Of a stretch of DNA of 64,000 nucleotides, positions 25,820 to 34,833 are shown piece by piece. The notes under the pieces are model-generated. The model did not search any database. It saw only the letters and a program-made list of their open reading frames with translations, and had not been told where the DNA came from. The position numbers were made by a program, and so were the translations under genes. The stretch lies in the NCBI GenBank assembly GCA_910588215.1, contig CAJUQJ010000012.1, positions 1-64,000 on the forward strand, written 5' to 3'. The first letter of the stretch is position 1, and each line of letters opens with the position of its first letter. The DNA comes from an uncultured Lachnospiraceae bacterium (GTDB lineage: Bacteria; Bacillota; Clostridia; Lachnospirales; Lachnospiraceae).

Positions 25820-25907
25820 AAATTTTCACCTGTGCGGTTGCGATCGTGTTATTACTCACGGCCTCCTGCACTCTGCTGCAAGGCATCCGACTGATAAAGC
25901 ATTAGTT

Positions 25908-27050
25908 TCAGGCCTCCTGTGCCGCCGCATCAAGCGCCGCCGCGATCACCTTATCCATATCATAATAGCGGTACTGTCCCAACCGCCCGCCAAACAGAAT
26001 CTGCGGCCTGCTCTTGGCCAGTTCCTGGTACTTACTCAATAAGGCGGAATTGCGCTCATCATTGACCGGATAGTAAGGCTCGTCTCCTTCCCGCCATTCG
26101 GCCGGATACTCTCTTGTGATGACCGTGCCCGGCTGTGTACCAAACTCAAAATGCTTGTGCTCGATCACTCTCGTATAGGGAATCTCCCGCTCCGTGTAAT
26201 TCACTACCGCATTGCCCTGGTAGTTATCACACTCCGGAAGCTGCTCTGTCTCAAACCGCAATGAGCGGTACTCCAGATGTCCAAGACAATAATCAAAATA
26301 CTCGTCCAGCATCCCAGTGTAGACTACCTTGCGGTAAGTGTTCCCCGCATGGTCACTCACCAAAATACCGCCTTCCGTCTCCTGCTCCACCGCAAACTCT
26401 CGGTAAGAAATGCCGGTCCGCACCTCAACACCCTGCAGCATCTTCTCTACCATAGCGGTATACCCGCCCACTGGAATGCCCTGATAACGATCATTAAAAT
26501 AATTATTGTCATATGTAAACCGCAGAGGAAGACGTTTAATGATAAAAGACGGCAGTTCCTTGCAATCCCTGCCCCACTGCTTCTCGGTATATCCCTTGAC
26601 CAGCTTCTCATAGACGTCCGTTCCCACCTGGGAGAGCGCCTGCTCCTCCAGATCATGCGGTTCCGTGATCTGCAGCGCTCCGATCTGCTCTGCGATCTTC
26701 GCTTTAGCCTGGGCCGGTGTCACCACACCCCACATCTTGCTAAAGGTGTTCATATTAAAAGGGAGATTATACAACTCTCCCTTATAATACGCGATCGGTG
26801 AATTTATGTAGTGATTGAATTCTGCAAACCGGTTCACATACTCCCATATTCTCCTATCAGAAGTGTGGAAAATATGTGCGCCATATTTGTGTACCTGAAT
26901 ATCAAGCACCTGCTCCGTATAGATGTTCCCGGCTATATGCGCCCGCCTGTCGATCACAAGTACCTGCCTGCCCTGCTTCTTCATCTCATGTGCGAAGACT
27001 GCACCATACAGCCCCGCTCCGACGATCAGATAATCATACTTGTGCCCCAT
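25908..27050 (-). CDS. glf: UDP-galactopyranose mutase
   Basis: Flavoenzyme converting UDP-galactopyranose to UDP-galactofuranose, the donor for galactofuranose in surface glycans; 380 residues. The N-terminal FAD-binding Rossmann motif is YDYLIVGAGLYGAVFAHEMK. Family motifs are KYGAHIFHTSDRRIWEYV, the substrate-loop region GYTEKQWGRD and a C-terminal FGGRLGQYRYYDMD. The start at 27050 follows GAGGAGG; an in-frame start seven codons earlier overlaps it. It lies upstream of a small HTH gene and near the glycosyltransferase island, so galactofuranose could be a component of that island's glycan. Confidence 0.95.
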   Translation of the reverse strand: MGHKYDYLIVGAGLYGAVFAHEMKKQGRQVLVIDRRAHIAGNIYTEQVLDIQVHKYGAHIFHTSDRRIWEYVNRFAEFNHYINSPIAYYKGELYNLPFNMNTFSKMWGVVTPAQAKAKIAEQIGALQITEPHDLEEQALSQVGTDVYEKLVKGYTEKQWGRDCKELPSFIIKRLPLRFTYDNNYFNDRYQGIPVGGYTAMVEKMLQGVEVRTGISYREFAVEQETEGGILVSDHAGNTYRKVVYTGMLDEYFDYCLGHLEYRSLRFETEQLPECDNYQGNAVVNYTEREIPYTRVIEHKHFEFGTQPGTVITREYPAEWREGDEPYYPVNDERNSALLSKYQELAKSRPQILFGGRLGQYRYYDMDKVIAAALDAAAQEA

Positions 27051-27077
27051 GCCATCCTCCTCACAAACCACATTTCA

Positions 27078-27422
27078 TCAGTTCTCCTCAACTGCTTTAT
27101 ACTTATCCAACTGTGCATAATCTTCCATCAGTTCCAGAGCTTTCTTGCGTCCCGTCTTATTCAGCTTCACATAATACTGCATTACGCGGTTCTCCATAAT
27201 CTTACTTCCCAGCACACTTTTCTGATTCAGCGGGGTAAAGTCAACAGGATTCAGGTTCAGTTTGTCACACATTCTGATCACAGTACCATAAGCCATTCCT
27301 TCGATGCCTCTGTCAAGAGCAGTAACCAACGTAGAGTACGGAATTTCCATCTCAATGGCAAACTGCCTGACACTCTTGTACTGTTTCAAAATTTCTGCCT
27401 TCAAAATCTCTGCCTTAGTCAT
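27078..27422 (-). CDS. Small HTH regulator
   Basis: A 114-residue protein with an N-terminal XRE-type helix-turn-helix (YKSVRQFAIEMEIPYSTLVT followed by ALDRGIEGMAYGTVIRMCDKL) and a helical C-terminal tail. The ATG follows GGAGGG. It lies 28 bases before glf on the same strand and is divergent from the glycosyltransferase run starting at 27658, so it could regulate either; no operator is evident. Confidence 0.7.
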   Translation of the reverse strand: MTKAEILKAEILKQYKSVRQFAIEMEIPYSTLVTALDRGIEGMAYGTVIRMCDKLNLNPVDFTPLNQKSVLGSKIMENRVMQYYVKLNKTGRKKALELMEDYAQLDKYKAVEEN

Positions 27423-27593
27423 TGTAATCCCTCCTATATTAACGTATGATTCTGGTTATTTATACACAGTTTACCACAAACTTCTTTGAAAAGGAAGCAC
27501 CCAATCCGATATTTTAACGGTATTTCGTCATCATCGGCAGGTTGTTGTCTTTTTAGACATTTTTTTGTGCAAAAAGTATAAATAAAAATCATA

Positions 27594-27622
27594 TTGTCGT
27601 AGCATACAGAAAATGCTAATAT
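27594..27622 (+). promoter_or_regulatory. Promoter of the first glycosyltransferase run
   Basis: TTGTCG (27594-27599), 17-base spacer, TAATAT (27617-27622), 36 bases before the ATG at 27658. It looks like a housekeeping promoter, not a SigD promoter. Confidence 0.55.
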
Positions 27623-27657
27623 GAAATAGAATAGGAAAAGATTAAAGAGGTGAGCCC

Positions 27658-28704
27658 ATGCTTCCAGTTTCTGTATGCATGATTGCAAAGAATGAAGATA
27701 ACCATATAGAAGAATGTTTAAAGAGGCTGCGTCCCTGCAAATTTGAAGTCGTTGTGGTGGATACAGGTTCGGTGGACAGGACCATAGAGATCGCGCAGAA
27801 ATACACCGACAAAGTATTTCACTTTTCCTGGTGTGACGATTTCAGCGCTGCCAGGAATTTCTCGATTCAACAGGCCTCCAACGACTGGGTACTGGTCATC
27901 GACTGCGATGAATACCTGGAGAATGTCAATCTGGCCGAACTGGAGGAATCGCTTGATGCCAATGACCGCTCCGTCGGTATGATCGTCCGCAACAATCCCT
28001 ATATTATCCAGGGGGTGCGCTCTATCATGTCGGAACGGATCGGCAGGCTTTTTAATAGAAAGTATTGTCACTATGAGGGATGTATCCACGAGCAGGTCTG
28101 CACATTGGATGGCCGGGAACCGAAATCCTTCCAGCTGCCCCTCACCTTCTACCATGAAGGCTATGTAACGGAATCTGATAAGCGGATGCGTGCCACCCGT
28201 AATCTGGAGATGCTGTTGCACGACCTGGAAGTAAAGGGCTCCAGTCCCTATATTTATTTCCAGCTGGGCCAAAACTATATCTCCTTAAACGACATGGAGA
28301 AGGCTGCCCACTATTATAAGCAAGGATTGGAACTGGATGCTGACCCTAAATCCGCCTTCGTGCAAAGTATGGCAGAGACTTATGGCTACTGTCTGTTGGA
28401 GCTGGCCAAGTACGATCTCGCCATGAAGCTGCGAGACAAATACGAACTCTTCTCCCACCGGGCAGATTTCGTCTACCTGATGGGCATGATCTATATGAAA
28501 AAGGGCAATTACAGCAAAGCCCTCGAGGAATTTAAGAAAGCTACCACCCTTTCTACCTGCTCCCGCAAAGGCGTCAACAGTTACCGCGCCAACTACAATA
28601 TCGCCTCCATCTACGAGACAATAGGCAATCCGGAAGAAGCGAAGCTTTATTACAGAAAATGCGGGGATTATGACCCCGCAGTCAAGAGACTGAAAGAATT
28701 ATAA
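27658..28704 (+). CDS. Family-2 glycosyltransferase with TPR repeats
   Basis: A 348-residue cytoplasmic enzyme. Residues 1-180 form a GT-A family-2 domain: PVSVCMIAKNE at the N-terminus, VVDTGSVDRT near 34-42, and the metal-binding DCDEY at 82-86. Residues 190-348 contain TPR-like helices (YIYFQLGQNYISLNDMEKAA; VYLMGMIYMKKGNYSKALEE), an arrangement seen in transferases that modify proteins. AGAGGTGAG precedes the ATG. It is the first of three paralogs (next 28756, third 31267) in a plus-strand run near flagellin genes. Flagellin glycosylation is the likely role, inferred from context. Confidence 0.85.
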   Translation: MLPVSVCMIAKNEDNHIEECLKRLRPCKFEVVVVDTGSVDRTIEIAQKYTDKVFHFSWCDDFSAARNFSIQQASNDWVLVIDCDEYLENVNLAELEESLDANDRSVGMIVRNNPYIIQGVRSIMSERIGRLFNRKYCHYEGCIHEQVCTLDGREPKSFQLPLTFYHEGYVTESDKRMRATRNLEMLLHDLEVKGSSPYIYFQLGQNYISLNDMEKAAHYYKQGLELDADPKSAFVQSMAETYGYCLLELAKYDLAMKLRDKYELFSHRADFVYLMGMIYMKKGNYSKALEEFKKATTLSTCSRKGVNSYRANYNIASIYETIGNPEEAKLYYRKCGDYDPAVKRLKEL

Positions 28705-28755
28705 TTATAGTAAACGAAATTTTTAATGTCGTTAACTATAAGAAAGAGGTTCACC

Positions 28756-29829
28756 TTGTTACCTGTTTCCGTCTGTATCATTGTCAAAAACGAAAAATTA
28801 CATATCGAAGAATGTTGCAAGTGTCTTTTGCCTTACGGGTTTGAGATCGTCATAGTAGATACCGGCTCTGACGACCGAACTCTGGAACTGGCCCGGAAAT
28901 ACACCGACCGCATTTATCATTTCGACTGGTGTGACGATTTTAGCGCCGCCAAGAATTATGCCATAGCAAAAGCCTCCCACGACTGGATACTTTCTCTGGA
29001 CTGTGATGAATATGTGGAGATGATCGACCAACCGGCTCTTCAGAAATATATGGAACAGTCTCCTTCTTTCGCAGGGCGTATCCTTATCCGCAATCGTTTC
29101 ACGGAGAACGGACAGACTGCCTTTGAGCAGGTTCGAGTGAGTCGATTTGTCAACCGAAGATATTATCATTTCGAGGGGGCCGTGCACGAGCAGCTGGTGC
29201 CGAGGCCCGGCTATGAAGGAATCGCTGAAAAATACGTTTACCCTGCACCCATCATCGTGCTCCATGTTGGTTATGACGGCACGGAAGAAGAGATGCTTAA
29301 GAAGTGCAGACGCAATATTGCACTGCTGGAATCAGAATTACAGCTTCAGGGAGCAGATCCCTATCTCTACTTTCAGCTGGGGCAGAGCTACCGCAGGCTC
29401 CACGACTACGATAAGGCTCTCCGGTATTTTGACGCAGGGCTGGCCATGGATGTGGATCCGGCCATGGATTACGTCCAGACAATGGTAGAGTCTTATGGCT
29501 ATACGCTGCTTGACTTAGAACGCAGCCAGGATGCCCTGAATCTGCTTGGTATCTATGATGAGTTTGCGAAACGGGCCGACTTTGTCTTCCTGATGGGGCT
29601 AATCTATATGAACAATGGACTGTTCGATGAAGCCATCGCCGAATTTCAAAAGGCTACCACGATGGAAGAGTTTGCGGTGGACGGTGTCAACAGTTATAAG
29701 GCTGACTATAACATCGGGGTTATCTATGAATGTGCCGGTTATCCCGAGGAGGCACAGAAAGCGTACCTGCGGTGCGGGGATTACGGGGCAGCGCAGGCAC
29801 GACTGCAGCAGCTGCGACAGTCACCCTGA
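28756..29829 (+). CDS. Family-2 glycosyltransferase with TPR repeats, paralog 2
   Basis: A 357-residue paralog of the preceding gene, colinear through both domains: IVDTGSDDRT, the WCDDFSAAKN segment shared with its neighbour, DCDEY at 82-86, then TPR-like helices (YLYFQLGQSYRRLHDYDKAL). The start is taken as TTG at 28756, with AAAGAGG upstream; it aligns exactly with the neighbour's ATG (LLPVSVC against MLPVSVC). An ATG ten codons earlier would precede the ribosome site. It probably shares the promoter at 27594. Sequence divergence suggests a different acceptor or sugar rather than a recent duplicate. Confidence 0.85.
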   Translation: MLPVSVCIIVKNEKLHIEECCKCLLPYGFEIVIVDTGSDDRTLELARKYTDRIYHFDWCDDFSAAKNYAIAKASHDWILSLDCDEYVEMIDQPALQKYMEQSPSFAGRILIRNRFTENGQTAFEQVRVSRFVNRRYYHFEGAVHEQLVPRPGYEGIAEKYVYPAPIIVLHVGYDGTEEEMLKKCRRNIALLESELQLQGADPYLYFQLGQSYRRLHDYDKALRYFDAGLAMDVDPAMDYVQTMVESYGYTLLDLERSQDALNLLGIYDEFAKRADFVFLMGLIYMNNGLFDEAIAEFQKATTMEEFAVDGVNSYKADYNIGVIYECAGYPEEAQKAYLRCGDYGAAQARLQQLRQSP

Positions 29830-29854
29830 TCTATTCTCCACACACTTTGAGTCT

Positions 29855-30058
29855 ATGCAAACGGAGATTGCCATGGAAATACATGAATCTGCGGATGACT
29901 ATCTGGAAATCATATTGATCCGCAGAGGACGAACTGGGCATGTCCGCTCCATCGATATCGCCACGGAGATGAATTACACTAAGCCAAGCATCAATCCGGA
30001 TGCAGATCTGTGCGACGCCCGAATGCACAGATCAAGCAAGAATGGGGGATCAATATGA
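29855..30058 (+). pseudogene. Truncated DtxR/MntR-type metal regulator fragment
   Basis: The first 45 or so residues (MEIHESADDYLEIILIRR, then GHVRSIDIATEMNYTKPSI) match the N-terminal winged-helix domain of DtxR/MntR-family metalloregulators up to the recognition helix. The frame then runs into unrelated sequence (NPDADLCDARMHRSSK) and stops at 30058, overlapping the next ATG. The dimerisation and metal-binding parts are missing. It is most likely the relic of a gene interrupted when the glycosyltransferase run was assembled, possibly retained as a coupling frame for the next gene. Confidence 0.65.
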
Positions 30059-31185
30059 AAATCCTGTTTATAGAGTGGGCCAGCTTCGGAAACGAAGATA
30101 TCAAAGAAGCATTTACCGCGGAAGGACATACCTTCATCTGCTTTCCCTTTTCCAACAGGGACGGAAGGCAGGACGCAGAGACTAAGAGCGCATTGTCCGC
30201 TGTCCTGCACAAAGAGACACCGGATGCGGTTTTTTCTTTTAACTTTTTCCCCGTAATCTCACAAGTATGTAACAAAGAGGCGATCCGCTATATCTCCTGG
30301 ATCTATGACAGCCCCTATGTGATGCTCTATTCTTATACCGCCGTCAATCCCTGCAACGAGATCTATGTCTTTGACCGGGAGCTTTATATGGAGTTCCATA
30401 ATGCCGGTATCCGGACAGTCCGTTATATGCCGATGGCGGCCAATACCGCGCGGCTGGACATGATGGAGTCTGCCATACTCTATGATGTCTCTTTCGTAGG
30501 CTCCCTCTACACCGAACAGCATAATTTCTACGACCGCATGACAAACCTGTCAGAATATGCCAAAGGTTATCTGGAAGCTCTTATGGCCGCCCAGATGAAG
30601 GTGCAGGGCTATAATTTCATCCAGGAATCACTCTCTCCTGTAATGGACGACTTATACAAGGCTCTTCCCATGGATCCTAACCCTGACGGCGTGGAAAGCC
30701 GGGAATACCTGTATGCCCAATATATGATCAACCGGAAGATCACCGGCTTGGAGCGGATCGACTTACTTTCTGCCGTAGCCCAATACCATACTTTGGATCT
30801 GTTTACACATGACACCAATGTCACCTTGAAGAATCTGCGAAATCACGGCACGGTAGAGTATTATCGGCAGATGCCGCTTGTTTTCAAGCAGAGCCGGATC
30901 AACTTGAACATTTCCCTGCGCAGCATCAAAAGCGGCATCCCGCTGCGCGCTTTCGACATCATGGGCAGCGGCGGCTTTCTGCTCTCCAACTTCCAGGCAG
31001 ATTTCCTGGAGCATTTCATTCCCGGAGAAGACTTCGTCTACTATGAAAGCAAAGAAGACCTGCTGCAAAAGATCGGCTACTACTTAAACCACGAAGATGA
31101 GCGGGCTTGTATCGCTAAGAACGGACACGATAAAGTTGTATCGGGACATACTTTCCGGGACAGAGTTCGGGAATTTCTGACATGA
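30055..31185 (+). CDS. CgeB-like glycosyltransferase (subgroup A)
   Basis: A 376-residue putative GT-B glycosyltransferase of the CgeB/DUF3880 type. The N-terminal half has FSFNFFPVIS and SWIYDSPY, and the C-terminal half has the nucleotide-sugar-binding region INLNISLRSIKSGIPLRAFD with GSGGFLLSN. The start at 30055 follows GGGGGAT; the frame extends upstream only through the regulator relic. It is most similar to 32324-33577 and 55921-57099. It lies between two TPR glycosyltransferases on the same strand. CgeB itself acts on Bacillus spores; here a flagellar or surface target is inferred from neighbours. Confidence 0.85.
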   Translation: MKILFIEWASFGNEDIKEAFTAEGHTFICFPFSNRDGRQDAETKSALSAVLHKETPDAVFSFNFFPVISQVCNKEAIRYISWIYDSPYVMLYSYTAVNPCNEIYVFDRELYMEFHNAGIRTVRYMPMAANTARLDMMESAILYDVSFVGSLYTEQHNFYDRMTNLSEYAKGYLEALMAAQMKVQGYNFIQESLSPVMDDLYKALPMDPNPDGVESREYLYAQYMINRKITGLERIDLLSAVAQYHTLDLFTHDTNVTLKNLRNHGTVEYYRQMPLVFKQSRINLNISLRSIKSGIPLRAFDIMGSGGFLLSNFQADFLEHFIPGEDFVYYESKEDLLQKIGYYLNHEDERACIAKNGHDKVVSGHTFRDRVREFLT

Positions 31186-31266
31186 GCAGATCCTGGCAAT
31201 ATTCCTGCGCTTTACAGTGCATTTACAGCAAACTTATATCGCTCAATAGATTCAAAGGAGACTACC

Positions 31267-32343
31267 ATGCCCTATCCTATTTCTATCTGCATGATCGCTA
31301 AAAACGAAGAAAAGTATATCGAGAAATGCCTTGCTGCCATTCGCTCCCATGCCACCGGCGCTGTGAAACCGGAGATCGTCGTTGTAGACACAGGCTCTAT
31401 GGACCGGACGAAAGAGATTGCAACCCGGTACGCAGACCAAGTATTGGATTTTGTATGGGTGAATGATTTCAGTGCCGCGAGGAACTTTGCAGTCTCACAG
31501 GCGAGTCACGATCATATCCTGTCGCTGGACTGTGATGAAATCATTACGCAGTTGGATCTTGACCGGCTATCCGTTCTGATGGAGCAGCACCCGGAAGCGG
31601 TCGGTCGTATCGCCATCGACAACCATTACTTCTCCAATCAGACCGACACCGTCTACCGTGACCGCCTGGGCCGTTTCTTTCACCGCGGCTTCTTCCATTT
31701 TGACGCGCCGATCCATGAACAGCTCGTTCATAAGCAGACCGGACCCCGCTACGAGAGTTATGACGCGCCAATCTTGGTCGACCATGTCGGCTATCTTGGC
31801 AGCATTGAAGCGCTGCGGCCCAAAGTGGAGCGCAATAATACACTTTTATTCCGGGAATTGGAAAAGGACAAGGCAAATCCTTATCTCTATTTTCAGATTG
31901 GCCAATCCTACAATATGATCTACGATTACGAGAATTCTTATCGATATTATAAAGAAGCGTTGAATTATGACATAAATCCGGAAGAAGAATGGGTGCAGAT
32001 GATGATCATCGCTTACGCCAATGCCCTTCTGCATACCGGCAGAGAGACAGATGCCCTGCAGCTGGAAGCCGTCTACGATGCCTTCGCAACAACCGCCGAT
32101 TTCCTCTGTATGATGGGACGCATCTATCTTGCCAACGGCCAGTATGTCAAGGCAATGATGGAGTTCGTTAAAGCCATTCACTGTCCGGTGGCAAGGGAAA
32201 GCGGCACCAACTCCTTTATCCCCACGTACAACATCGGTCTCATCAACGAGATGATGGGAGATGTCACGACTGCGTTGATGCATTACCGCAATTGTGGAGA
32301 TTTTCCGATGGCATTGGACAAGATCAAAGAGTTGGAGGGCTAA
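31267..32343 (+). CDS. Family-2 glycosyltransferase with TPR repeats, paralog 3
   Basis: A 358-residue third paralog. It has SICMIAKNEEKYIEKCLAAI, VVVDTGSMDRT, VNDFSAARNF and the metal site DCDEI, followed by TPR-like helices (YLYFQIGQSYNMIYDYENSY). AAAGGAG precedes the ATG. Compared with the other two it has a slightly longer first loop and Ile in place of Tyr after the metal-binding DCDE. Its last 20 bases overlap the 3' end of the convergent gene 32324-33577, with no room for a terminator. Confidence 0.85.
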   Translation: MPYPISICMIAKNEEKYIEKCLAAIRSHATGAVKPEIVVVDTGSMDRTKEIATRYADQVLDFVWVNDFSAARNFAVSQASHDHILSLDCDEIITQLDLDRLSVLMEQHPEAVGRIAIDNHYFSNQTDTVYRDRLGRFFHRGFFHFDAPIHEQLVHKQTGPRYESYDAPILVDHVGYLGSIEALRPKVERNNTLLFRELEKDKANPYLYFQIGQSYNMIYDYENSYRYYKEALNYDINPEEEWVQMMIIAYANALLHTGRETDALQLEAVYDAFATTADFLCMMGRIYLANGQYVKAMMEFVKAIHCPVARESGTNSFIPTYNIGLINEMMGDVTTALMHYRNCGDFPMALDKIKELEG

Positions 32344-33577
32344 ACAGCCTATCCAGCCCTATTAGGTAAGAAAAAGCTTCCCTTACCTTTCTCTTTCCGT
32401 TCGCAGCAATCTGTCTGCGCTCTTCCTCATGGGACAAATAGTACGCAGCCTTAGCAAGGCAGTCTTCCAGACTATCAAACGTAACGATCTCTGTCCCTTC
32501 CGCAAAATATTCCGCGATCTCAGGCTGCCAATTAGACAGCACGAAGCCGCCGCAAGCCATGATATCCAACACCCGAAGCGGTATTCCTGAGTGGATGGAC
32601 CGCAGGGAAATATTAAGGTTGATCTTGCTGCCTGCAAAGACAAGAGGCATCTGCGTACGATAATCGACTGTACCGTGATGAAACAGATCCAGTGCAGGCA
32701 ATGCACCTGTATCAGAACCCGTATATAATCGAAAATCATATTGACCGCCAAGACCTTTGCCTGTATCGGCATCCGGTTTATTCCCAGTTCCGGAATTTCC
32801 CGCAGAATAATTCGCCATCCGTGTCAGGAGAATCCTTCTTTCCTCCACCGTCACCTTTTTTTCAAGGACTGCTGCCAGAAGGATCTCTTCCGGCTTTGCA
32901 TCGTAATCTTCTCCCAGCATCAGGCCCAGTTTTTCCATCTGTGTCTGCATCATGTGCAGGTCTATGCGGCCATCAAGGACGGCCTGCCCTAAGTGATCCT
33001 CATGATATGCGAAGCACTGCCTGTGAATGCCGGACTCATCAGCCGCCTTACTCGCCGTCCCGAACAACCTGTCATAATAATTATGTGCATCCGTGTACAG
33101 TGAGCCCACAAATGAAATATCACATCGAAATCTTTCCTTCTCTTCCGTTGATGCCTGCCCGATGATACTGTCAAAATATGGCACATCCGCTGCCAACGGC
33201 ACATGATAGACCGTATCTATCCCATGATCTTCCCGCAGATGTCTGACCATCTCCCGGTCGAAGATACCGATACGATTGCATGGAAGTGCAATCTGCTTCG
33301 CATATAGCGTAAAATGCGGGCAATCATATACCCACGCATAATAAGGGATTCGGCAGGTATTGCAGATCATGGAGAGCATCGGAAAATAGTTGAAGGAAAT
33401 GACCGCCTCCGCACCATGCGCATGGATAAAGGGCAGCAGCCCCATCGCCAGTTCCATGTCACGGGTGTAGTGCTTACACTCCTTACGAAACCACACGACT
33501 TCGAACCCCAGCCCGCTCAAATTATCCGCCAATATCTGCTCATTGTTTGCATTCCAGGAATATAGTATCAGTTTCAT
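32324..33577 (-). CDS. CgeB-like glycosyltransferase (subgroup A)
   Basis: A 417-residue paralog of 30055-31185, with ISFNYFPMLS, AWVYDCPHF and the C-terminal INLNISLRSIHSGIPLRVLD plus ACGGFVLSNW. It has an extra hydrophilic segment (NSGTGNKPDADTGKGLGGQY) before the C-terminal domain. The start at 33577 overlaps the stop of the upstream gene as ATGA, so the two are translationally coupled. The open frame extending to 33622 is the other gene's end read in a different frame. The product probably works with its partner on the same glycan. Confidence 0.85.
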   Translation of the reverse strand: MKLILYSWNANNEQILADNLSGLGFEVVWFRKECKHYTRDMELAMGLLPFIHAHGAEAVISFNYFPMLSMICNTCRIPYYAWVYDCPHFTLYAKQIALPCNRIGIFDREMVRHLREDHGIDTVYHVPLAADVPYFDSIIGQASTEEKERFRCDISFVGSLYTDAHNYYDRLFGTASKAADESGIHRQCFAYHEDHLGQAVLDGRIDLHMMQTQMEKLGLMLGEDYDAKPEEILLAAVLEKKVTVEERRILLTRMANYSAGNSGTGNKPDADTGKGLGGQYDFRLYTGSDTGALPALDLFHHGTVDYRTQMPLVFAGSKINLNISLRSIHSGIPLRVLDIMACGGFVLSNWQPEIAEYFAEGTEIVTFDSLEDCLAKAAYYLSHEEERRQIAANGKRKVREAFSYLIGLDRLFSPPTL

Positions 33578-34746
33578 CTTTTCTTCCATTCCGAAGCGCT
33601 TTGCGCTGAGGACTTTTGCCACTCTTCTGCATCTGCCAAATATTCCACAATAAACTTCTCTTTTTCCCCGTCATAATTCTGCAGATTGATGAACCCACAA
33701 TCATGCACGCACCATGGCCTCTTCATATTGGGTACCACCACCTGATACCCCCTGCGCCAAAACTCCATGCTCTGGGAGCAGTCATAAAAATCCCATTTAC
33801 AGAAAAGGTCTTCCCGCCAGGGAATATCGTACTGTGTCACCATCAGAAAGCCGTCTATCGCATCCACTTCCATATAAGGCAATTCATCCGAAAACGCATT
33901 GGAAAGCAGTTTAGTCTCATAGATATGCTGCTCATACAACATTCCATACCGGTCCGCATCCCACATCACACCTGTGGGCGGCATCTTTCCCACCCCCACG
34001 TTTCCGATCATGCCGACTTGTGGATTCGCCCTGAAAATACGCAGACATTCCTCTATAAAATCCGGATTGATTATGAAAGTGTCATGATGCAGGTACACCT
34101 TATACTTTGCCTCAGAACACTGCATTGCCTCATTGTAGGCCGAAGTCAGAGACTTCGCTTCCTCAACTGTCAGCACGTTGACCTGTATGCCATCCGGCAC
34201 ACGCAAATGGTTGATATAATGAATACATTCCTGCGAATACACTGCATTATTCGTACAGATGATAAAGCAGAATATGTCGGAAACATCCTTGCCAAGCTCA
34301 TTGTCTTCATCTGCTGTATCCACACTGTCTGCATCCGGCATTCGATCAGAAAGCACCCCTTCATTGATCGCCCGAAGCACCTTATCCCTGTTCACAATAC
34401 TGAAATCTATCACTCTCAGTAATTCATAGGAAGAGATACGGTTCTGTAAGAGAAACTGATAGAACGACTCCATCTCATCCAGAACATCGAAATCAATCCT
34501 TCTCAGATAGAACTTCAATGCGGTATAACGGTCCAGCAATTCATCCATGTCGGAAATCTTTGAGAAGAGCACCTGCTCCCCTGCCGCCTTCTCACGCTCA
34601 CAGATCGTGCACAGATAGCAGACCATGGCCAGGTCATTATCGTGCTCTGTCGTATCTTTATATGATAGCAATAGCGGCTTGATATCATCGTATTTACCAT
34701 TCTTCAACAGATCATTGACCTGCTGCTTCAACTGATCGGCATCCAT
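33574..34746 (-). CDS. Helical N-terminal domain fused to a GT-A glycosyltransferase
   Basis: A 390-residue protein. Residues 1-140 form an unnamed helical domain (with YTALKFYLRRIDFDVLDEME), also found as a separate gene at 36861-37295. Residues 155-375 resemble the Glyco_tranf_2_5 family: FCFIICTNNAVYSQECIHYI, KYKVYLHHDTFI (His-Asp at the metal position), DAIDGFLMVTQYDIPWREDL and RPWCVHDCGF. AAAGGAAAAG precedes the ATG. It is coupled to the CgeB-like gene downstream. The acceptor is unknown; the helical domain may bind it or a partner protein. Confidence 0.8.
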   Translation of the reverse strand: MDADQLKQQVNDLLKNGKYDDIKPLLLSYKDTTEHDNDLAMVCYLCTICEREKAAGEQVLFSKISDMDELLDRYTALKFYLRRIDFDVLDEMESFYQFLLQNRISSYELLRVIDFSIVNRDKVLRAINEGVLSDRMPDADSVDTADEDNELGKDVSDIFCFIICTNNAVYSQECIHYINHLRVPDGIQVNVLTVEEAKSLTSAYNEAMQCSEAKYKVYLHHDTFIINPDFIEECLRIFRANPQVGMIGNVGVGKMPPTGVMWDADRYGMLYEQHIYETKLLSNAFSDELPYMEVDAIDGFLMVTQYDIPWREDLFCKWDFYDCSQSMEFWRRGYQVVVPNMKRPWCVHDCGFINLQNYDGEKEKFIVEYLADAEEWQKSSAQSASEWKKR

Positions 34747-34833
34747 ATCTTTTCCTTTCGATCATTCCTACCGGCACCTCATACCTGTTTCAACACAATT
34801 CCCATGAAAAGTACTTCTGATCATTTTGTATCC

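Larger units (their letters stand above)
25401..25907. other. Gene-free region between glf and the carboxyltransferase
   Basis: 507 bases holding the carboxyltransferase promoter with its palindrome (25577-25614), the first structured 193-base element (25627-25819), and a partial second start of that element (TTTTCACCTGTGCGG and GTTGCGATC, 25822-25843). A leftward open frame across the element is discussed under findings and is not called as a gene. Confidence 0.6.

Noticed and set aside
33577..33622. Upstream extension of the CgeB-like gene at 32324-33577
   Set aside because: The extra 15 codons are the end of the overlapping upstream gene read in another frame; the ATGA overlap gives a better start.
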